Positions 17,630 to 28,000 are shown, counted from the stretch's first letter. The stretch: DNA of 64,000 bases from Flavobacteriaceae bacterium (GCA_029938265.1 JAOZVI010000001.1:1-64000); one strand, 5' to 3'. Program-made: numbers and translations. The notes: generated by a model from the letters alone, not told the origin.

Positions 17630-19126
17630 TTAGTAATGACATTTACCACATTCTTTTCCTCCTAGATCAGCGACAGTCCAGTTTTCTAAATCCGGATACT
17701 TTTTAGCTAATTCTTCATGAATTTTTGCATAATAAGCATTGTCTTTTAAATCTATATCGGTTTCTTTATGGCAATCCAGACACCATCTCATGGTTAATGG
17801 TGAATATTGATATACTTCATCCATTTCTTCCACAGGACCATGGCATTCCTGGCATTCTAAACCAGCAACATTTACGTGTTGAGAATGATTATAATACACA
17901 AAATCAGGAAGGTTGTGAATTCTATTCCATTGAATTGGTATTTGCTCATAATTATCTTTATAAGCTAATTTATCAACATCCCATCCTATTGCATCATAAA
18001 TTTTATGAATTTCAGCATCATAGAATGCTTTTTCAGATTCAGATGTAACAGGTCCATTATACTCAGTAATACTTTTATGACAATTCATACAAACATTAGC
18101 TGATGGAATTCCTGAAGTCTTACTGTTTCTTGCAGATGAATGACAATATTCACAATCAATTAAATTATCACCTGCATGTATCGTATGAGAAAAAGCTATT
18201 GGCTGTATAGGTTGGTATCCCTGATCAATACCAATATCCATTAAACTATCAAACAGAACATATGTTCCTAAAAGAGTAACAAAAATAGTAACAGCAATTT
18301 TTAAGAAACCATTTTTACTCTGAACTAAAATCCACACTGCCAGAATCAATATCACCAAAGCCAATGCATAGCTCATCCACCTATTTGAACTTTTTGGAGT
18401 AGCAACTACAATGTCAGCAACCACAGCCGCAACTTCAACAGGTTTTACGTCTCCAACTGTAGTATAGGCCAAAATTGCATCAATATCATCTTCAGATAAT
18501 TGAAGGTATGGCGTCATTGGAATACTGTTGTACTCATTAAAAATATCAATTGCATCCTGATCTCCACTGGCTCTTAATGCAGCATTATCTCTAATCCACA
18601 AATGAAGCCATTCTTTGCTTCTTTTTTCACTAATCCCCTGCAAAGGAGGTCCAATCAATTTTTTATCTAGTTTATGACATGCAACACAATGGGTTTGGAA
18701 TAATTTTTTACCTAAGGCTACTTTTGGATCGGAAGCTTTTGAAGTTGTTGCTGCTAAGTCACCCGTAGGTTTATCATCTGTATAGGCAATTATATCATTA
18801 ATATCCTGCTCACTTAACTGAGGATAAGGAGTCATTGGGATACTATTATACTCATTAAAAATATCAATTGCATCTTGGTCTCCACTTTCCCTTAATGCAT
18901 TATTATCTTTAATCCATGAATGAAGCCATTCATTGCTTCTTTTTTCACTAACCCCTTTTAAAGGAGGACCAATTAATTTTTTGTCTAATTTATGACAAGC
19001 GGCACAATTAGTGTTGTAAAGTTTTTTACCATTTTCCGGATCTCCCTGCTGGGCTGATATACTAAATGATATTAAAAAAAGGAAAGTTAGGCCGGTTATT
19101 AATTTTTTAAATGTATTGCTTTGCAT
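17630..19126 (-). CDS. actA: Alternative Complex III subunit ActA, with duplicated N-terminal cytochrome c domain
   Basis: A 498-residue multihaem cytochrome, first gene of the act operon. It has a signal peptide (about 1-25), two tandem monohaem cytochrome c domains (CAACH at 41-45 and CVACH at 147-151), a transmembrane segment (about 251-292), then the five-haem ActA core: CEYCH (325), CMNCH (346), CQECH (425), CLDCH (449) and CGKCH (493). There are seven CxxCH motifs in total. The two N-terminal domains are nearly identical: 52 of 60 residues match after each haem motif. ActA with ActB and ActE moves electrons from menaquinol to cytochrome c or an oxidase. Confidence 0.93.
   Translation of the reverse strand: MQSNTFKKLITGLTFLFLISFSISAQQGDPENGKKLYNTNCAACHKLDKKLIGPPLKGVSEKRSNEWLHSWIKDNNALRESGDQDAIDIFNEYNSIPMTPYPQLSEQDINDIIAYTDDKPTGDLAATTSKASDPKVALGKKLFQTHCVACHKLDKKLIGPPLQGISEKRSKEWLHLWIRDNAALRASGDQDAIDIFNEYNSIPMTPYLQLSEDDIDAILAYTTVGDVKPVEVAAVVADIVVATPKSSNRWMSYALALVILILAVWILVQSKNGFLKIAVTIFVTLLGTYVLFDSLMDIGIDQGYQPIQPIAFSHTIHAGDNLIDCEYCHSSARNSKTSGIPSANVCMNCHKSITEYNGPVTSESEKAFYDAEIHKIYDAIGWDVDKLAYKDNYEQIPIQWNRIHNLPDFVYYNHSQHVNVAGLECQECHGPVEEMDEVYQYSPLTMRWCLDCHKETDIDLKDNAYYAKIHEELAKKYPDLENWTVADLGGKECGKCHY
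18458..19039 (-). repeat. Tandem in-frame duplication within actA
   Basis: Two direct copies of a cytochrome c domain, about 18775-19039 and 18458-18721, have a period of 318 nt (106 codons). Long stretches are also nearly identical in DNA, for example the segment coding SGDQDAIDIFNEYNSIPMTP. This suggests a recent or homogenised duplication. Confidence 0.85.
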
Positions 19127-19231
19127 TACAAATCCATTTGAGTTATTTAAGTCGATTCAATTTTATGTCTATAACATTGTATAAACATACTATAATCCTA
19201 TGGAAAAAATCCATAAACATATAATTACTTA

Positions 19232-19261
19232 CAAAAATACATTTTCTATGTAATCATCAAA
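19232..19261 (-). promoter_or_regulatory. Promoter of the act operon
   Basis: On the minus strand a -33 element TTTG (19261-19258) and a -7 element TATTTTTG (19239-19232) are separated by 18 nt, close to the Bacteroidota consensus. The actA start lies about 105 nt downstream, leaving a long AT-rich leader. Confidence 0.6.
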
Positions 19262-19335
19262 GTGTTTTTTTATTAACAATATAATTTATAATTATTCTAA
19301 ATAGCAAACTTGTTATCATTCTAAAAAACATTTTT

Positions 19336-19343
19336 TAGATTTG
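19336..19343 (+). promoter_or_regulatory. -7 promoter box for the SPOR-domain gene
   Basis: TAGATTTG matches TAnnTTTG and lies 16 nt before the ATG at 19360. A TTG at 19310-19312 is 23 nt upstream, slightly too far for a perfect -33. The box points away from the act promoter, so this is a divergent promoter region. Confidence 0.5.
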
Positions 19344-19359
19344 TAAAAAATTTATTCTA

Positions 19360-19755
19360 ATGAAATTCATGCCATTAATTTATTTAAGTTTCTTTCTGTT
19401 TTTTTCACTTTCTGGATTTGCGCAACAAACAATAGGAAAAGTTACTGTTAAAACAGATTCAGATATTGATAAAGTTATTTCCAAAAAAAAAGCCTACAAC
19501 AAATCATTAAAAACCATGAATGGTTATAAAATCCAACTATTTTTTGGAGATGAAAAAAAGGCATATGAAGAAAAAGATAAATTTAGAGGTTTGTTTCCTG
19601 ACATTCCTGTTAAAATTATTTTTAGATCACCTGATTGGAAAGTTCAAGCCGGCAATTATTTGAGTCGATTAGATGCTGATAGGGCTTTGATTGATATTAA
19701 AAATGATTTCTCTGGCGCTATCGTGTTAGAAACAGAAATTGACATCAATCAATAA
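19360..19755 (+). CDS. Secreted SPOR-domain protein
   Basis: A 131-residue exported protein. The signal peptide is about 1-21, ending at GFAQQ. The rest is a single SPOR-like domain: GYKIQLFFGD (about 55-64), a central helix with EEKDKFRGLFPDIPV, then WKVQAGNYLSRLDADRAL near 89-106. SPOR domains bind denuded peptidoglycan glycan strands. It is transcribed divergently from the act operon and in the same direction as ruvB, which has its own -7 box. Confidence 0.8.
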   Translation: MKFMPLIYLSFFLFFSLSGFAQQTIGKVTVKTDSDIDKVISKKKAYNKSLKTMNGYKIQLFFGDEKKAYEEKDKFRGLFPDIPVKIIFRSPDWKVQAGNYLSRLDADRALIDIKNDFSGAIVLETEIDINQ

Positions 19756-19773
19756 CAATTAACCCATTTAATT

Positions 19774-19781
19774 TACCTTTG
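19774..19781 (+). promoter_or_regulatory. -7 promoter box for ruvB
   Basis: TACCTTTG, a perfect TAnnTTTG match, is 5 nt before the ruvB ATG at 19787. The transcript would be nearly leaderless, so it may mark a promoter for a very short leader or be coincidental. Confidence 0.4.
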
Positions 19782-19786
19782 CTTTT

Positions 19787-20809
19787 ATGAATGAAAATTT
19801 AGATGCTACAAATAAAGATTTCAGCAAAGAAGAATTTGATATTGAAAAAAAATTACGCCCCATTACATTTGATGATTTTGCAGGGCAAGAACAAGCGCTG
19901 GAAAATCTAAAAATTTTTGTCGAAGCCGCTAATTTAAGAGGTGAAGCATTAGATCATACTTTATTTCATGGGCCTCCGGGATTAGGTAAGACTACTTTGG
20001 CACATATATTAGCAAATGAATTAAATACCAACATTAAAGTAACTTCCGGACCTGTTTTAGACAAACCAGGTGATTTGGCTGGTTTACTTACAAATTTGGG
20101 TAATCGTGATGTTTTATTTATTGATGAAATACATCGGTTAAGCCCGGTAATTGAGGAATATCTTTACTCAGCAATGGAGGATTATAAGATCGATATTATG
20201 ATCGAATCTGGTCCAAATGCCAGAACAGTTCAAATTAATCTTGAACCTTTTACTTTAATTGGTGCCACTACACGTTCGGGTTTACTTACAGCACCTATGC
20301 GTGCCAGATTTGGAATAAGCAGCAGGTTAAATTATTACAAAACTGAATTATTAACCAATATCGTCCAACGAAGTGCTCAAATATTAAATGTACCCATTAA
20401 TATGGAAGCTGCGATAGAAATTGCAGGCAGAAGTAGAGGAACACCAAGAATAGCCAATGCATTGCTCAGAAGAGTTAGAGACTTTGCACAAATAAAAGGT
20501 GATGGAAATATTGAAATAAATATTACTCAATTTGCCTTAAATGCTTTATTAGTTGATACCCATGGATTGGATGAAATGGATAATAAGATATTAATAACCA
20601 TCATTGATAAATTTAAAGGAGGTCCGGTAGGGATCAGTACTTTATCAACAGCAGTTGGTGAAAATGCTGAAACAATTGAAGAAGTTTATGAACCATTTTT
20701 AATTCAGGAAGGATTCATCATGCGAACTCCAAGAGGTAGAGAAGTAACTGAACTAGCATACAAACATTTGGGTAAAATTAAAGGAGATTTCCAAGGAGGA
20801 TTGTTTTAA
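19787..20809 (+). CDS. ruvB: Holliday junction branch migration helicase RuvB
   Basis: A 340-residue AAA+ motor with the expected RuvB length. Walker A is GPPGLGKT (62-69), Walker B is DEIH (113-116), sensor 1 is GATTRSG, and the arginine-finger region follows in APMRARFG. The C-terminal winged helix ends in [17 protein letters not shown]. RuvB hexamers with RuvA (24513-25094) move Holliday junctions during recombination repair. ruvA and ruvB are separated here by queG and maeB, and no ruvC lies in the window. Confidence 0.98.
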   Translation: MNENLDATNKDFSKEEFDIEKKLRPITFDDFAGQEQALENLKIFVEAANLRGEALDHTLFHGPPGLGKTTLAHILANELNTNIKVTSGPVLDKPGDLAGLLTNLGNRDVLFIDEIHRLSPVIEEYLYSAMEDYKIDIMIESGPNARTVQINLEPFTLIGATTRSGLLTAPMRARFGISSRLNYYKTELLTNIVQRSAQILNVPINMEAAIEIAGRSRGTPRIANALLRRVRDFAQIKGDGNIEINITQFALNALLVDTHGLDEMDNKILITIIDKFKGGPVGISTLSTAVGENAETIEEVYEPFLIQEGFIMRTPRGREVTELAYKHLGKIKGDFQGGLF

Positions 20810-20876
20810 GTATCGATGTTATAATAGTTTTAAACAAGATATTCATATAAAAACATTAAATCATTAAAAAAAGATT

Positions 20877-21095
20877 ATGAGCTTATTTTCAAAAGAAAAA
20901 CCTGCAGAACAAGTTTTTGTAAAAGGTAAAAAATTAAGTTGTAACATTTGCGGACATGATAAGTTTATCCATCGAGAAGCGCAATTGAACACTAAAGCTT
21001 TTAGCATGATGAATATAGATTGGGCTAATAAATCGGCAAATTGCTATGTGTGTGATAATTGTTCAAATATTCAATGGTTTCTGGATAAACAATAG
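20877..21095 (+). CDS. Small two-CxxC zinc-ribbon protein
   Basis: A 72-residue protein with CNIC (about 22-25) and CDNC (about 59-62), the four likely zinc ligands of a ribbon, flanked by charged residues; it ends in NIQWFLDKQ. I know similar small proteins in flavobacteria only as hypothetical. Its TAG stop lies in the same reading frame as queG, which begins at once after it, so the two are probably translationally coupled. Confidence 0.75.
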   Translation: MSLFSKEKPAEQVFVKGKKLSCNICGHDKFIHREAQLNTKAFSMMNIDWANKSANCYVCDNCSNIQWFLDKQ

Positions 21096-22025
21096 ATTCT
21101 GAAAAATAAATTACACGATACAACCCTAATCAAAACCGAAGCTCAACGCCTCGGTTTTTCTTCCTGTGGTATTTCTAAAGCTGAGTTTTTAGAAGAAGAA
21201 GCTCCAAGATTAGAAAATTGGCTTAAAAATGATTTTCATGGTAAGATGCAATATATGGAAAACCATTTTGACAAAAGGCTTGATCCTACAAAATTAGTTC
21301 CAGGAGCAAAATCGGTTATCAGTTTAAAATACAATTATTTCCCAAAAGAAATCCAAAATAAAAATGCTTACCAAATTTCAAAATATGCTTACGGCGAAGA
21401 TTATCATTATATCATTAAAAAGAAACTTTATAAACTTTTAAATTTTATTAATGAAAATATTGGAGATGTTGATGCCAGAGTTTTTACAGATTCAGCACCA
21501 GTTTTAGAAAGAGCATGGGCAAAAAAAAGTGGTTTGGGTTGGATTGGTAAGAACACTATGTTGATCTCTAGACAAAAAGGTTCCTTTTATTTTTTAGCGG
21601 AGATTATTTTAGATCTGGAACTAAACTATGATAATGAATTTAAAACAGATCATTGTGGAAAATGCACAAAATGTATTGATGCCTGCCCTACTGATGCCCT
21701 CTTGCCAAATCATTCTATTGACGGAAGCAAATGTATTTCCTATTTCACAATAGAAATAAAAGATGAGATACCAACTTCTATGAAAGGAAAGTTTAAAGAT
21801 TGGATGTTTGGATGTGATATCTGCCAGGATATATGTCCGTGGAATCGATTTTCTCTTCCTCATAATGAACCTAAATTTTTACCCCCTTCAGACTTGTTGC
21901 TAATGACTAAAAATGATTGGGAAGAATTAGATCAAAAAGTCTTTAATCGAATCTTTAAAAAATCAGCTGTGAAGCGTACAAAATACTCGGGTTTATTACG
22001 TAACATTAGTTTCCTAAAAAACTGA
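21096..22025 (+). CDS. queG: Epoxyqueuosine reductase QueG, non-standard start codon
   Basis: QueG is the cobalamin and 4Fe-4S enzyme that performs the last step of queuosine tRNA modification. The first in-frame ATG is at 21246, but the frame upstream codes typical QueG sequence ([26 protein letters not shown]). The protein must therefore start earlier. No ATG, GTG or TTG exists between the TAG at 21093-21095 and this region; the candidates are ATT 21096 or CTG 21099, giving 309 or 308 residues. Two ferredoxin clusters are intact: [12 protein letters not shown] and [11 protein letters not shown]. It is probably translated by coupling to the zinc-ribbon gene in the same frame. Confidence 0.88.
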   Translation: MLKNKLHDTTLIKTEAQRLGFSSCGISKAEFLEEEAPRLENWLKNDFHGKMQYMENHFDKRLDPTKLVPGAKSVISLKYNYFPKEIQNKNAYQISKYAYGEDYHYIIKKKLYKLLNFINENIGDVDARVFTDSAPVLERAWAKKSGLGWIGKNTMLISRQKGSFYFLAEIILDLELNYDNEFKTDHCGKCTKCIDACPTDALLPNHSIDGSKCISYFTIEIKDEIPTSMKGKFKDWMFGCDICQDICPWNRFSLPHNEPKFLPPSDLLLMTKNDWEELDQKVFNRIFKKSAVKRTKYSGLLRNISFLKN

Positions 22026-22056
22026 TTTTTGTTATATTCTGTCCTTTCAAATAGAC

Positions 22057-22064
22057 TACCTTTG
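22057..22064 (+). promoter_or_regulatory. -7 promoter box for maeB
   Basis: TACCTTTG matches TAnnTTTG and lies 32 nt upstream of the maeB ATG, in the gap after queG. The nearest TTG upstream (22029-22031) is 25 nt away, farther than ideal. Confidence 0.5.
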
Positions 22065-22096
22065 TGTATTATTTATTCATATTAAAATATTAAATA

Positions 22097-24373
22097 ATGG
22101 CAGCAAAAATTAGAAAAAAAGACGCTTTAAATTACCATGAATTTCCAACACCTGGAAAAATTGCAGTAATTCCAACTACCAAATACACATCTCAACGAGA
22201 TCTATCCTTGGCATATTCGCCGGGAGTTGCAGTACCATGTTTAGAAATTGAAAAAAATCCAGAAGATGTATATAAATACACTTCAAAAAGCAATTTGGTT
22301 GCAGTAATATCAAACGGAACAGCTGTTCTGGGCTTAGGAGACATCGGTGCAGATGCTTCAAAACCCGTAATGGAAGGAAAGGCATTATTATTTAAGATCT
22401 TTGCCGATATCGACGTTTTTGATATTGAAGTTGATGAAAAAGATATCGAGAAATTTATTGCAACAGTAAAAGCCATTTCTCCCACTTTTGGTGGAATTAA
22501 TTTAGAAGACATAAAAGCACCTGAAGCTTTTGAAATTGAACGTAGATTAAAAGATGAATTGGATATTCCTGTAATGCATGATGACCAGCATGGTACCGCC
22601 ATTATTTCTACAGCAGCTTTAAAAAATGCACTTGAAATAACCAATAAAAAAGTAGCCAATGTAAAGGTTGTTGTTAGTGGAGCCGGAGCAGCAGCAGTTT
22701 CTTGTACCAGACTCTATAAAAAAATTGGCGTTAAAAGTGAGAATATTGTAATGTGCGATAGTAAGGGTGTCATTAGGGCAGACAGAGAAAACCTTACACC
22801 ACAAAAAGCCGAATTTGCAACCAAAAGAGATTTAAATACTCTTGAAGATGCAATGGTAGATTCTGATGTTTTAATTGGTTTATCTAAAGGTGGCGTTGTT
22901 AATCCGGAAATGTTATTAACAATGGCCAAAGATCCTATTGTATTTGCAATGGCCAATCCAGATCCAGAGATTGATTACGATTTAGCAATCAAAACGAGAA
23001 AGGATATCATTATGGCTACAGGTAGATCTGATCATCCAAATCAAGTTAATAATGTACTTGGTTTTCCATTTATTTTTAGAGGAGCTCTTGATGTAAGAGC
23101 TACAAAGATCAATGAAGAAATGAAAATGGCTGCAGTACATGCTCTGGCTGATCTGGCTAAAGAAATGGTTCCGGAACATGTTAATATTACCTACCACGAA
23201 AAAAACATTCATTTTGGTAAAGATTACATTATTCCAAAACCATTTGATTTGCGATTGATCTCTAAAGTCCCTCCGGCAGTGGCAAAAGCTGCTATGGATT
23301 CAGGAGTTGCTAAAAAACCGATAACTGATTGGGGTGCCTATATTGAAGGACTTGAAGAACGATTAGGTACAGGAAATAAGCTAATGCGTCAAATAACCAG
23401 CCGAGCTAAAGCCCAACCAAAAAGAGTAGTTTTTACAGAAGCTGACCATTTGGATGTTCTAAAAGCTGCTCAAATAGTTCATGAAGAAGGTATTGCAAAA
23501 CCTATTTTATTGGGTAATAAAAAAATAATTTCCCGCTTGATGAATGATATAAATTTTGAGGCAACAATTCCAATAATTGATCCTTTATCTAAAAGTGAAG
23601 AAAAAAGGAGAAATGAATTTGCAGATATTTACTGGGATCAAAAAAAACGCAAAGGAATTACAAAAATCGAAGCCTGCAAACGCATGCGCAATCGTAACTA
23701 TTTTGCTTCAATGATGGTAAACAACAATTTAGCAGATGCATTGGTTACTGGATATTCAAATAGCTATCCTATAGTAGCAAAACCAATAATTGAATTAATT
23801 GGTAAGCAAAAAGGTATCAAAAAAGTCTCAGCAACTAATATGATGTTGACCAGTCGTGGACCTTTATTTATATCAGATACAGCATTAAATATTAATCCAA
23901 ATTCTGAAGAATTAGTAGAAATTGCCAGATTGACTAATGATACCATGAAAATATTTGGTTTAAAGCCAATCTTGGCATTTGTTTCTCATTCAAATTTTGG
24001 CTCATCCAAATCTAATTCTGCTAAAAAGATACACGATGCCGTTTCAATTATTCATGAATCTTTTCCACAGATAGATATTGATGGTGAATTACAAGTTGAT
24101 TTTGCATTGAATAGTAAAATGCGCTCTGAAAAATTTCCTTTTTCAAAAATTGAAGGTAAAAAAGTAAACGGACTTATCTATCCAAATTTAGAGTCGGCTA
24201 ACATCAGTTATAAATTGTTAAAAGAACTCAATAAAATTGAATCGGTAGGACCGCTGATCATGGGACTTAATAAATCTGTTCATCTATTGCAACTACATGC
24301 CAGTGTTGATGAGATGGTGAATATGGTTAGTGTTGCTGTTGTAGATGCTCAGGAAAAAATGAAAAATAAATAA
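22097..24373 (+). CDS. maeB: NADP-dependent malic enzyme with phosphotransacetylase-like domain
   Basis: A 758-residue MaeB-type malic enzyme that oxidatively decarboxylates malate to pyruvate with NADP. The catalytic half (about 1-425) has SLAYSPGVAVPC near the start, the metal-site segment HDDQHGTA near 156-163, and an NAD(P)-binding loop SGAGAAAVS near 194. The C-terminal half (about 430-758) is a phosphate acetyl/butyryltransferase-like domain that in the MaeB family is regulatory, sensing acetyl-CoA. Length and order match the family. It sits between queG and ruvA-sprA, a synteny familiar from flavobacteria. Confidence 0.96.
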   Translation: MAAKIRKKDALNYHEFPTPGKIAVIPTTKYTSQRDLSLAYSPGVAVPCLEIEKNPEDVYKYTSKSNLVAVISNGTAVLGLGDIGADASKPVMEGKALLFKIFADIDVFDIEVDEKDIEKFIATVKAISPTFGGINLEDIKAPEAFEIERRLKDELDIPVMHDDQHGTAIISTAALKNALEITNKKVANVKVVVSGAGAAAVSCTRLYKKIGVKSENIVMCDSKGVIRADRENLTPQKAEFATKRDLNTLEDAMVDSDVLIGLSKGGVVNPEMLLTMAKDPIVFAMANPDPEIDYDLAIKTRKDIIMATGRSDHPNQVNNVLGFPFIFRGALDVRATKINEEMKMAAVHALADLAKEMVPEHVNITYHEKNIHFGKDYIIPKPFDLRLISKVPPAVAKAAMDSGVAKKPITDWGAYIEGLEERLGTGNKLMRQITSRAKAQPKRVVFTEADHLDVLKAAQIVHEEGIAKPILLGNKKIISRLMNDINFEATIPIIDPLSKSEEKRRNEFADIYWDQKKRKGITKIEACKRMRNRNYFASMMVNNNLADALVTGYSNSYPIVAKPIIELIGKQKGIKKVSATNMMLTSRGPLFISDTALNINPNSEELVEIARLTNDTMKIFGLKPILAFVSHSNFGSSKSNSAKKIHDAVSIIHESFPQIDIDGELQVDFALNSKMRSEKFPFSKIEGKKVNGLIYPNLESANISYKLLKELNKIESVGPLIMGLNKSVHLLQLHASVDEMVNMVSVAVVDAQEKMKNK

Positions 24374-24379
24374 ATTCAT

Positions 24380-24407
24380 ATTAGTTTTTCAACCCTAAAA
24401 AACTAAT
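24380..24407 (+). terminator. First hairpin after maeB
   Basis: ATTAGTTTTT (24380-24389) pairs with AAAAACTAAT (24398-24407). It is AT-rich and lies just before the stronger hairpin at 24416-24460. Confidence 0.4.
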
Positions 24408-24415
24408 TCTAGCCT

Positions 24416-24467
24416 AAATCTTCATCATCCATTTATTCAAAATCAGGATGATGAAGATTTATTTTTA
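24416..24467 (+). terminator. Terminator after maeB
   Basis: A perfect 15-bp inverted repeat: AAATCTTCATCATCC (24416-24430) and GGATGATGAAGATTT (24446-24460), with a 15-nt loop and a T-rich tail. This would end the maeB transcript before the ruvA promoter. Confidence 0.75.
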
Positions 24468-24483
24468 TTTCATATATTATCAT

Positions 24484-24491
24484 TACATTTG
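24484..24491 (+). promoter_or_regulatory. -7 promoter box for ruvA-sprA
   Basis: TACATTTG, a perfect TAnnTTTG match, is 21 nt before the ruvA ATG and just after the maeB terminator. Confidence 0.5.
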
Positions 24492-24512
24492 ACTTATTAA
24501 TTCTTTTGTTTT

Positions 24513-25094
24513 ATGATTACATCCATTAAGGGAAAATTGGTAGAAAAAAACCCTACATACACAGTGATAGAATGCAACGGAATTGGGTATTTCATTCGCA
24601 TTTCTTTACAAACATTTTCAAATATCCCTGATATAGAGTCCGTTAAGCTATTTACTCATTTATCGATTCGCGAAGATGCTCATATTCTTTATGGGTTTTA
24701 TGAAAAAATTGAACGCGAGATCTTTAGGTTATTAATTTCTGTTTCCGGAGTGGGTCCAAGTATCGCTATAACAATGTTATCATCTATGACATCTAAACAG
24801 GTTCAGCAAGCCATTGCATCTGAAGATGTTGCTTCCATTCAATCTGTAAAAGGAATTGGTGCAAAAACCGCCCAGAGAGTGATTGTTGATCTTAAAGATA
24901 AGATCTTAAAAACTTTCAACATTTCGGATGAGTTATTAACATCTAACAATACAATAAAAAATGAAGCGTTATCTGCTTTAGAAGTTTTAGGATTTTCTCG
25001 TAAAAATATTGAAAAGACCCTTCATGGTATTATACAAGAAACCCCTGAAATTGCTTTAGAAGAATTAATAAAACAAGCGTTAAAAAATTTGTAA
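24513..25094 (+). CDS. ruvA: Holliday junction DNA helicase subunit RuvA
   Basis: A 193-residue RuvA, normal in length. It has an OB-fold N-terminal domain (MITSIKGKLVEKNP...), tandem helix-hairpin-helix motifs (VSGVGPSIA near 78 and VKGIGAKTAQRV near 113), and a C-terminal three-helix domain that contacts RuvB (EALSALEVLGFS). It tetramerises on Holliday junctions and loads RuvB. sprA begins 2 nt after the ruvA stop, so the two are probably one transcript. Confidence 0.97.
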   Translation: MITSIKGKLVEKNPTYTVIECNGIGYFIRISLQTFSNIPDIESVKLFTHLSIREDAHILYGFYEKIEREIFRLLISVSGVGPSIAITMLSSMTSKQVQQAIASEDVASIQSVKGIGAKTAQRVIVDLKDKILKTFNISDELLTSNNTIKNEALSALEVLGFSRKNIEKTLHGIIQETPEIALEELIKQALKNL

Positions 25095-25096
25095 AT

Positions 25097-28000
25097 TTGA
25101 TTATCCTCAAACAATTTACATATAGATCTATTATTGTCTTTATCTTCCTGTTTTCATATACAGCTGTACTTACAGCTCAAAATCTACGCCGAAATAATCA
25201 AATAAAACAAAGTGATTCAACTGCTATTACTAAAAATGATACCGTTCCACCTTTACAATACAATTTTAATAATTCACAAAAAGGTGGTTTATTTTTAAAT
25301 GACCCTACACAATATGAAGTTATTTATGATCCGGATTCTGGTCATTATATTTTTTATGAAAAAATTGGTGATTTTTTAATTAAACACCCCTCTTATATGA
25401 CCGAAGAAGAATATAAAGAATATCGTTTAAATCGCGATATGCTTGAATATTCAAAAACAAAAATAAGCGCAATAGATGGAAAAAAAGAAGGAAGTAGAGA
25501 TGCTCAAAAAAATTTACTACCAACTTATTATGTAAATAATAATTTTTTTGAAAGTATTTTTGGAGGTAATACGATTGAAGTTAATCCACAAGGTTCTGTT
25601 CTTTTAAAAATGGGTTTAATTAATCAAAGAGTAGAAAATCCACATCTATCTGAAAAGAACAGACAAAGTACAACCTTTGATTTTGATCAGGAAATTAGTG
25701 CAAGTTTAAATGCCAGAGTTGGTAAAAGATTAAGAGTTACCGCAAATTTTGACACACAATCAACTTTCAACTTTCAAAATTTAATTAAAATTGAATACAC
25801 GCCAACAGAAGATGACATCATCAGGAAAATTGAAATCGGTAATGTAAGTATGCCATCCCGAAATTCATTAGTTACAGGTGTGCAAAACCTATTTGGTGCC
25901 AAAACCGAATTACAATTTGGAAAGACAACAATTACAGGAATTTTTTCACAACAACGTTCACAGTCAAAAATAGTTCAAGCACAAGGAGGTTCTTTAATCA
26001 ATGAATTTGAAATAAGAGCAAGTGAATACGATAGTAACAGACACTATTTTATTGCTCATGCTTTTAGAGATAACTATGAAAATGCCTTATCTAATTTTCC
26101 TTTAATTAATTCATCAAATACAATAACTCGTATAGAAATTTGGGCAACCAATAGAAACTCTACTACAGAGAACACAAGAAACATTGTTGCATTAACTGAT
26201 ATTGGTGAAAATGATCCAAATAACATAGGACCTGCAAATGTAATACCAAATCCTGGTGCAAAAGACCCTTCTAATGATGCAAATAATCTAAATAATTTAT
26301 TAACATTAGATGGCCCTATCAGAGATATCGCAACTGTAAATGCAGCACTTTCACCCTATAATATGCAGCAAGGAAGAGACTATACAATTTTAGAAAATGC
26401 TCGAAAATTAATTCAGGGAATTGATTTTACTTTTAATGCTCAATTGGGTTTTATTTCTTTAAACAAACGCCTAGTAGATAGCGATGTACTTGCCATTGCA
26501 TATGAATACACTGATGGAAATAATGTGTATCAAGTTGGTGAACTTGCCGGAGATGGCGTTATTGCACCAGACAATCTGGTAGTCAAACTTTTACAAAGCG
26601 AAATCATTAACACTTCATTGCCTCTTTTTGATTTAATGATGAAAAATGTTTATGGTATCCCTGGTGCTTTTCAGTTACAAAAAGAAGGGTTTAGGTTTGA
26701 GATCATGTATCAGGATGATGAAACTGGTGTTCCTGTGAATATTTTACAAAATGCAAAAACACCGGGGCTACAGGACAGAACATTGTTAAACCTTTTAAGA
26801 TTAGACCGGTTAGATCAAAATAATAATATTCTTCCTGAGGGAGATGGGTTTTTTGACTATGTAGAAAGTATTACAATTAATTCGCAACAGGGATATGTTG
26901 TTTTTCCATTGGTAGAACCTTTTGGTCAGGATTTAGATGATATTTTAGATCCCGAAGATGATATTTATATTTTTGATGAATTGTATGACCGAACACAAAC
27001 AGAAGCACAAAATGATTTTCAAAATAAAGATAAATTTATTTTTAAAGGTTATTTTAAATCGGAAGGCAGAAATGGTATTCCTCTAGGGGCTTTTAATGTT
27101 CCAAGAGGGTCTGTTAAAGTTACAACTGGTGGAAGGGAACTAATTGAAGGAGTTGATTATGTTGTAGATTATAATATTGGTAATGTTCAAATCATCAACC
27201 CTACTCTAATTTCTTCAAATGCACCCATACAAGTTGCTGTAGAAAATAACATTGGATTTACACAACAACGACGAAGGTATATGGGGCTTAATGTTTTACA
27301 CGTTTTTAATGAAGATTTAGCTTTTGGAGGAAGTATAATAAATTTAAATGAAAAACCATTAACACAAAAAGCTCAATATGGTGCTGAACCTGTAAATAAT
27401 ACTATTTTTGGTCTTCATGCAAACTATACAAAAGAAGTTCCTTTATTAACAAAGTGGACCAACAAACTTCCAAATATTGATACCGATGCTCAATCATACA
27501 TTTCTATTCGTGCCGAAGCTGCACATTTATTACCTGGCTCTCCAAGCGGTATTAATCTAGACGGTGCTGCAACTTCATATGTTGATGACTTTGAAGGCTC
27601 TCAAATACCCATAGATATTAAATCTCCTAAACAGTGGTATTTAGCTAGTACACCTCAAGGGCAAAGTGGCGACTTAAATTTTAATAATGGCAATATAGCA
27701 TCCGGCTTACCCGATGAACTTCGTACAGGTGCTAAACGCTCAAAACTATCATGGTATAATATTGATCAAATATTTTATGGTTCATCTTTAAAACCAAGTA
27801 ATATTGATAATAATGAGCTTTCAAGAGCTGAAGTTAGACGAGTAACCTATAATGAGTTATTTCCGGAAGTTGATCTTGATGTAACCCAATCAAATATTAT
27901 TAGAACATTTGATTTTGAGTATTTCCCTGCCGAAAGAGGAACCTATAATTTTGATGATAATTTAGATAGTGAAGGAAAATATACCAACCCAGAAGAAAGA

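Noticed and set aside
17566-17649. Longer actB start at ATG 17649
   Set aside because: It overlaps actA and adds 28 residues unlike ActB before the normal MASNKKYWKS start.
21246-22025. queG start at the first ATG
   Set aside because: It would remove about 50 conserved N-terminal residues that are clearly QueG-like upstream.
22192-22659. 155-aa minus-strand frame
   Set aside because: It lies wholly inside maeB, whose plus-strand frame has clear malic-enzyme motifs.
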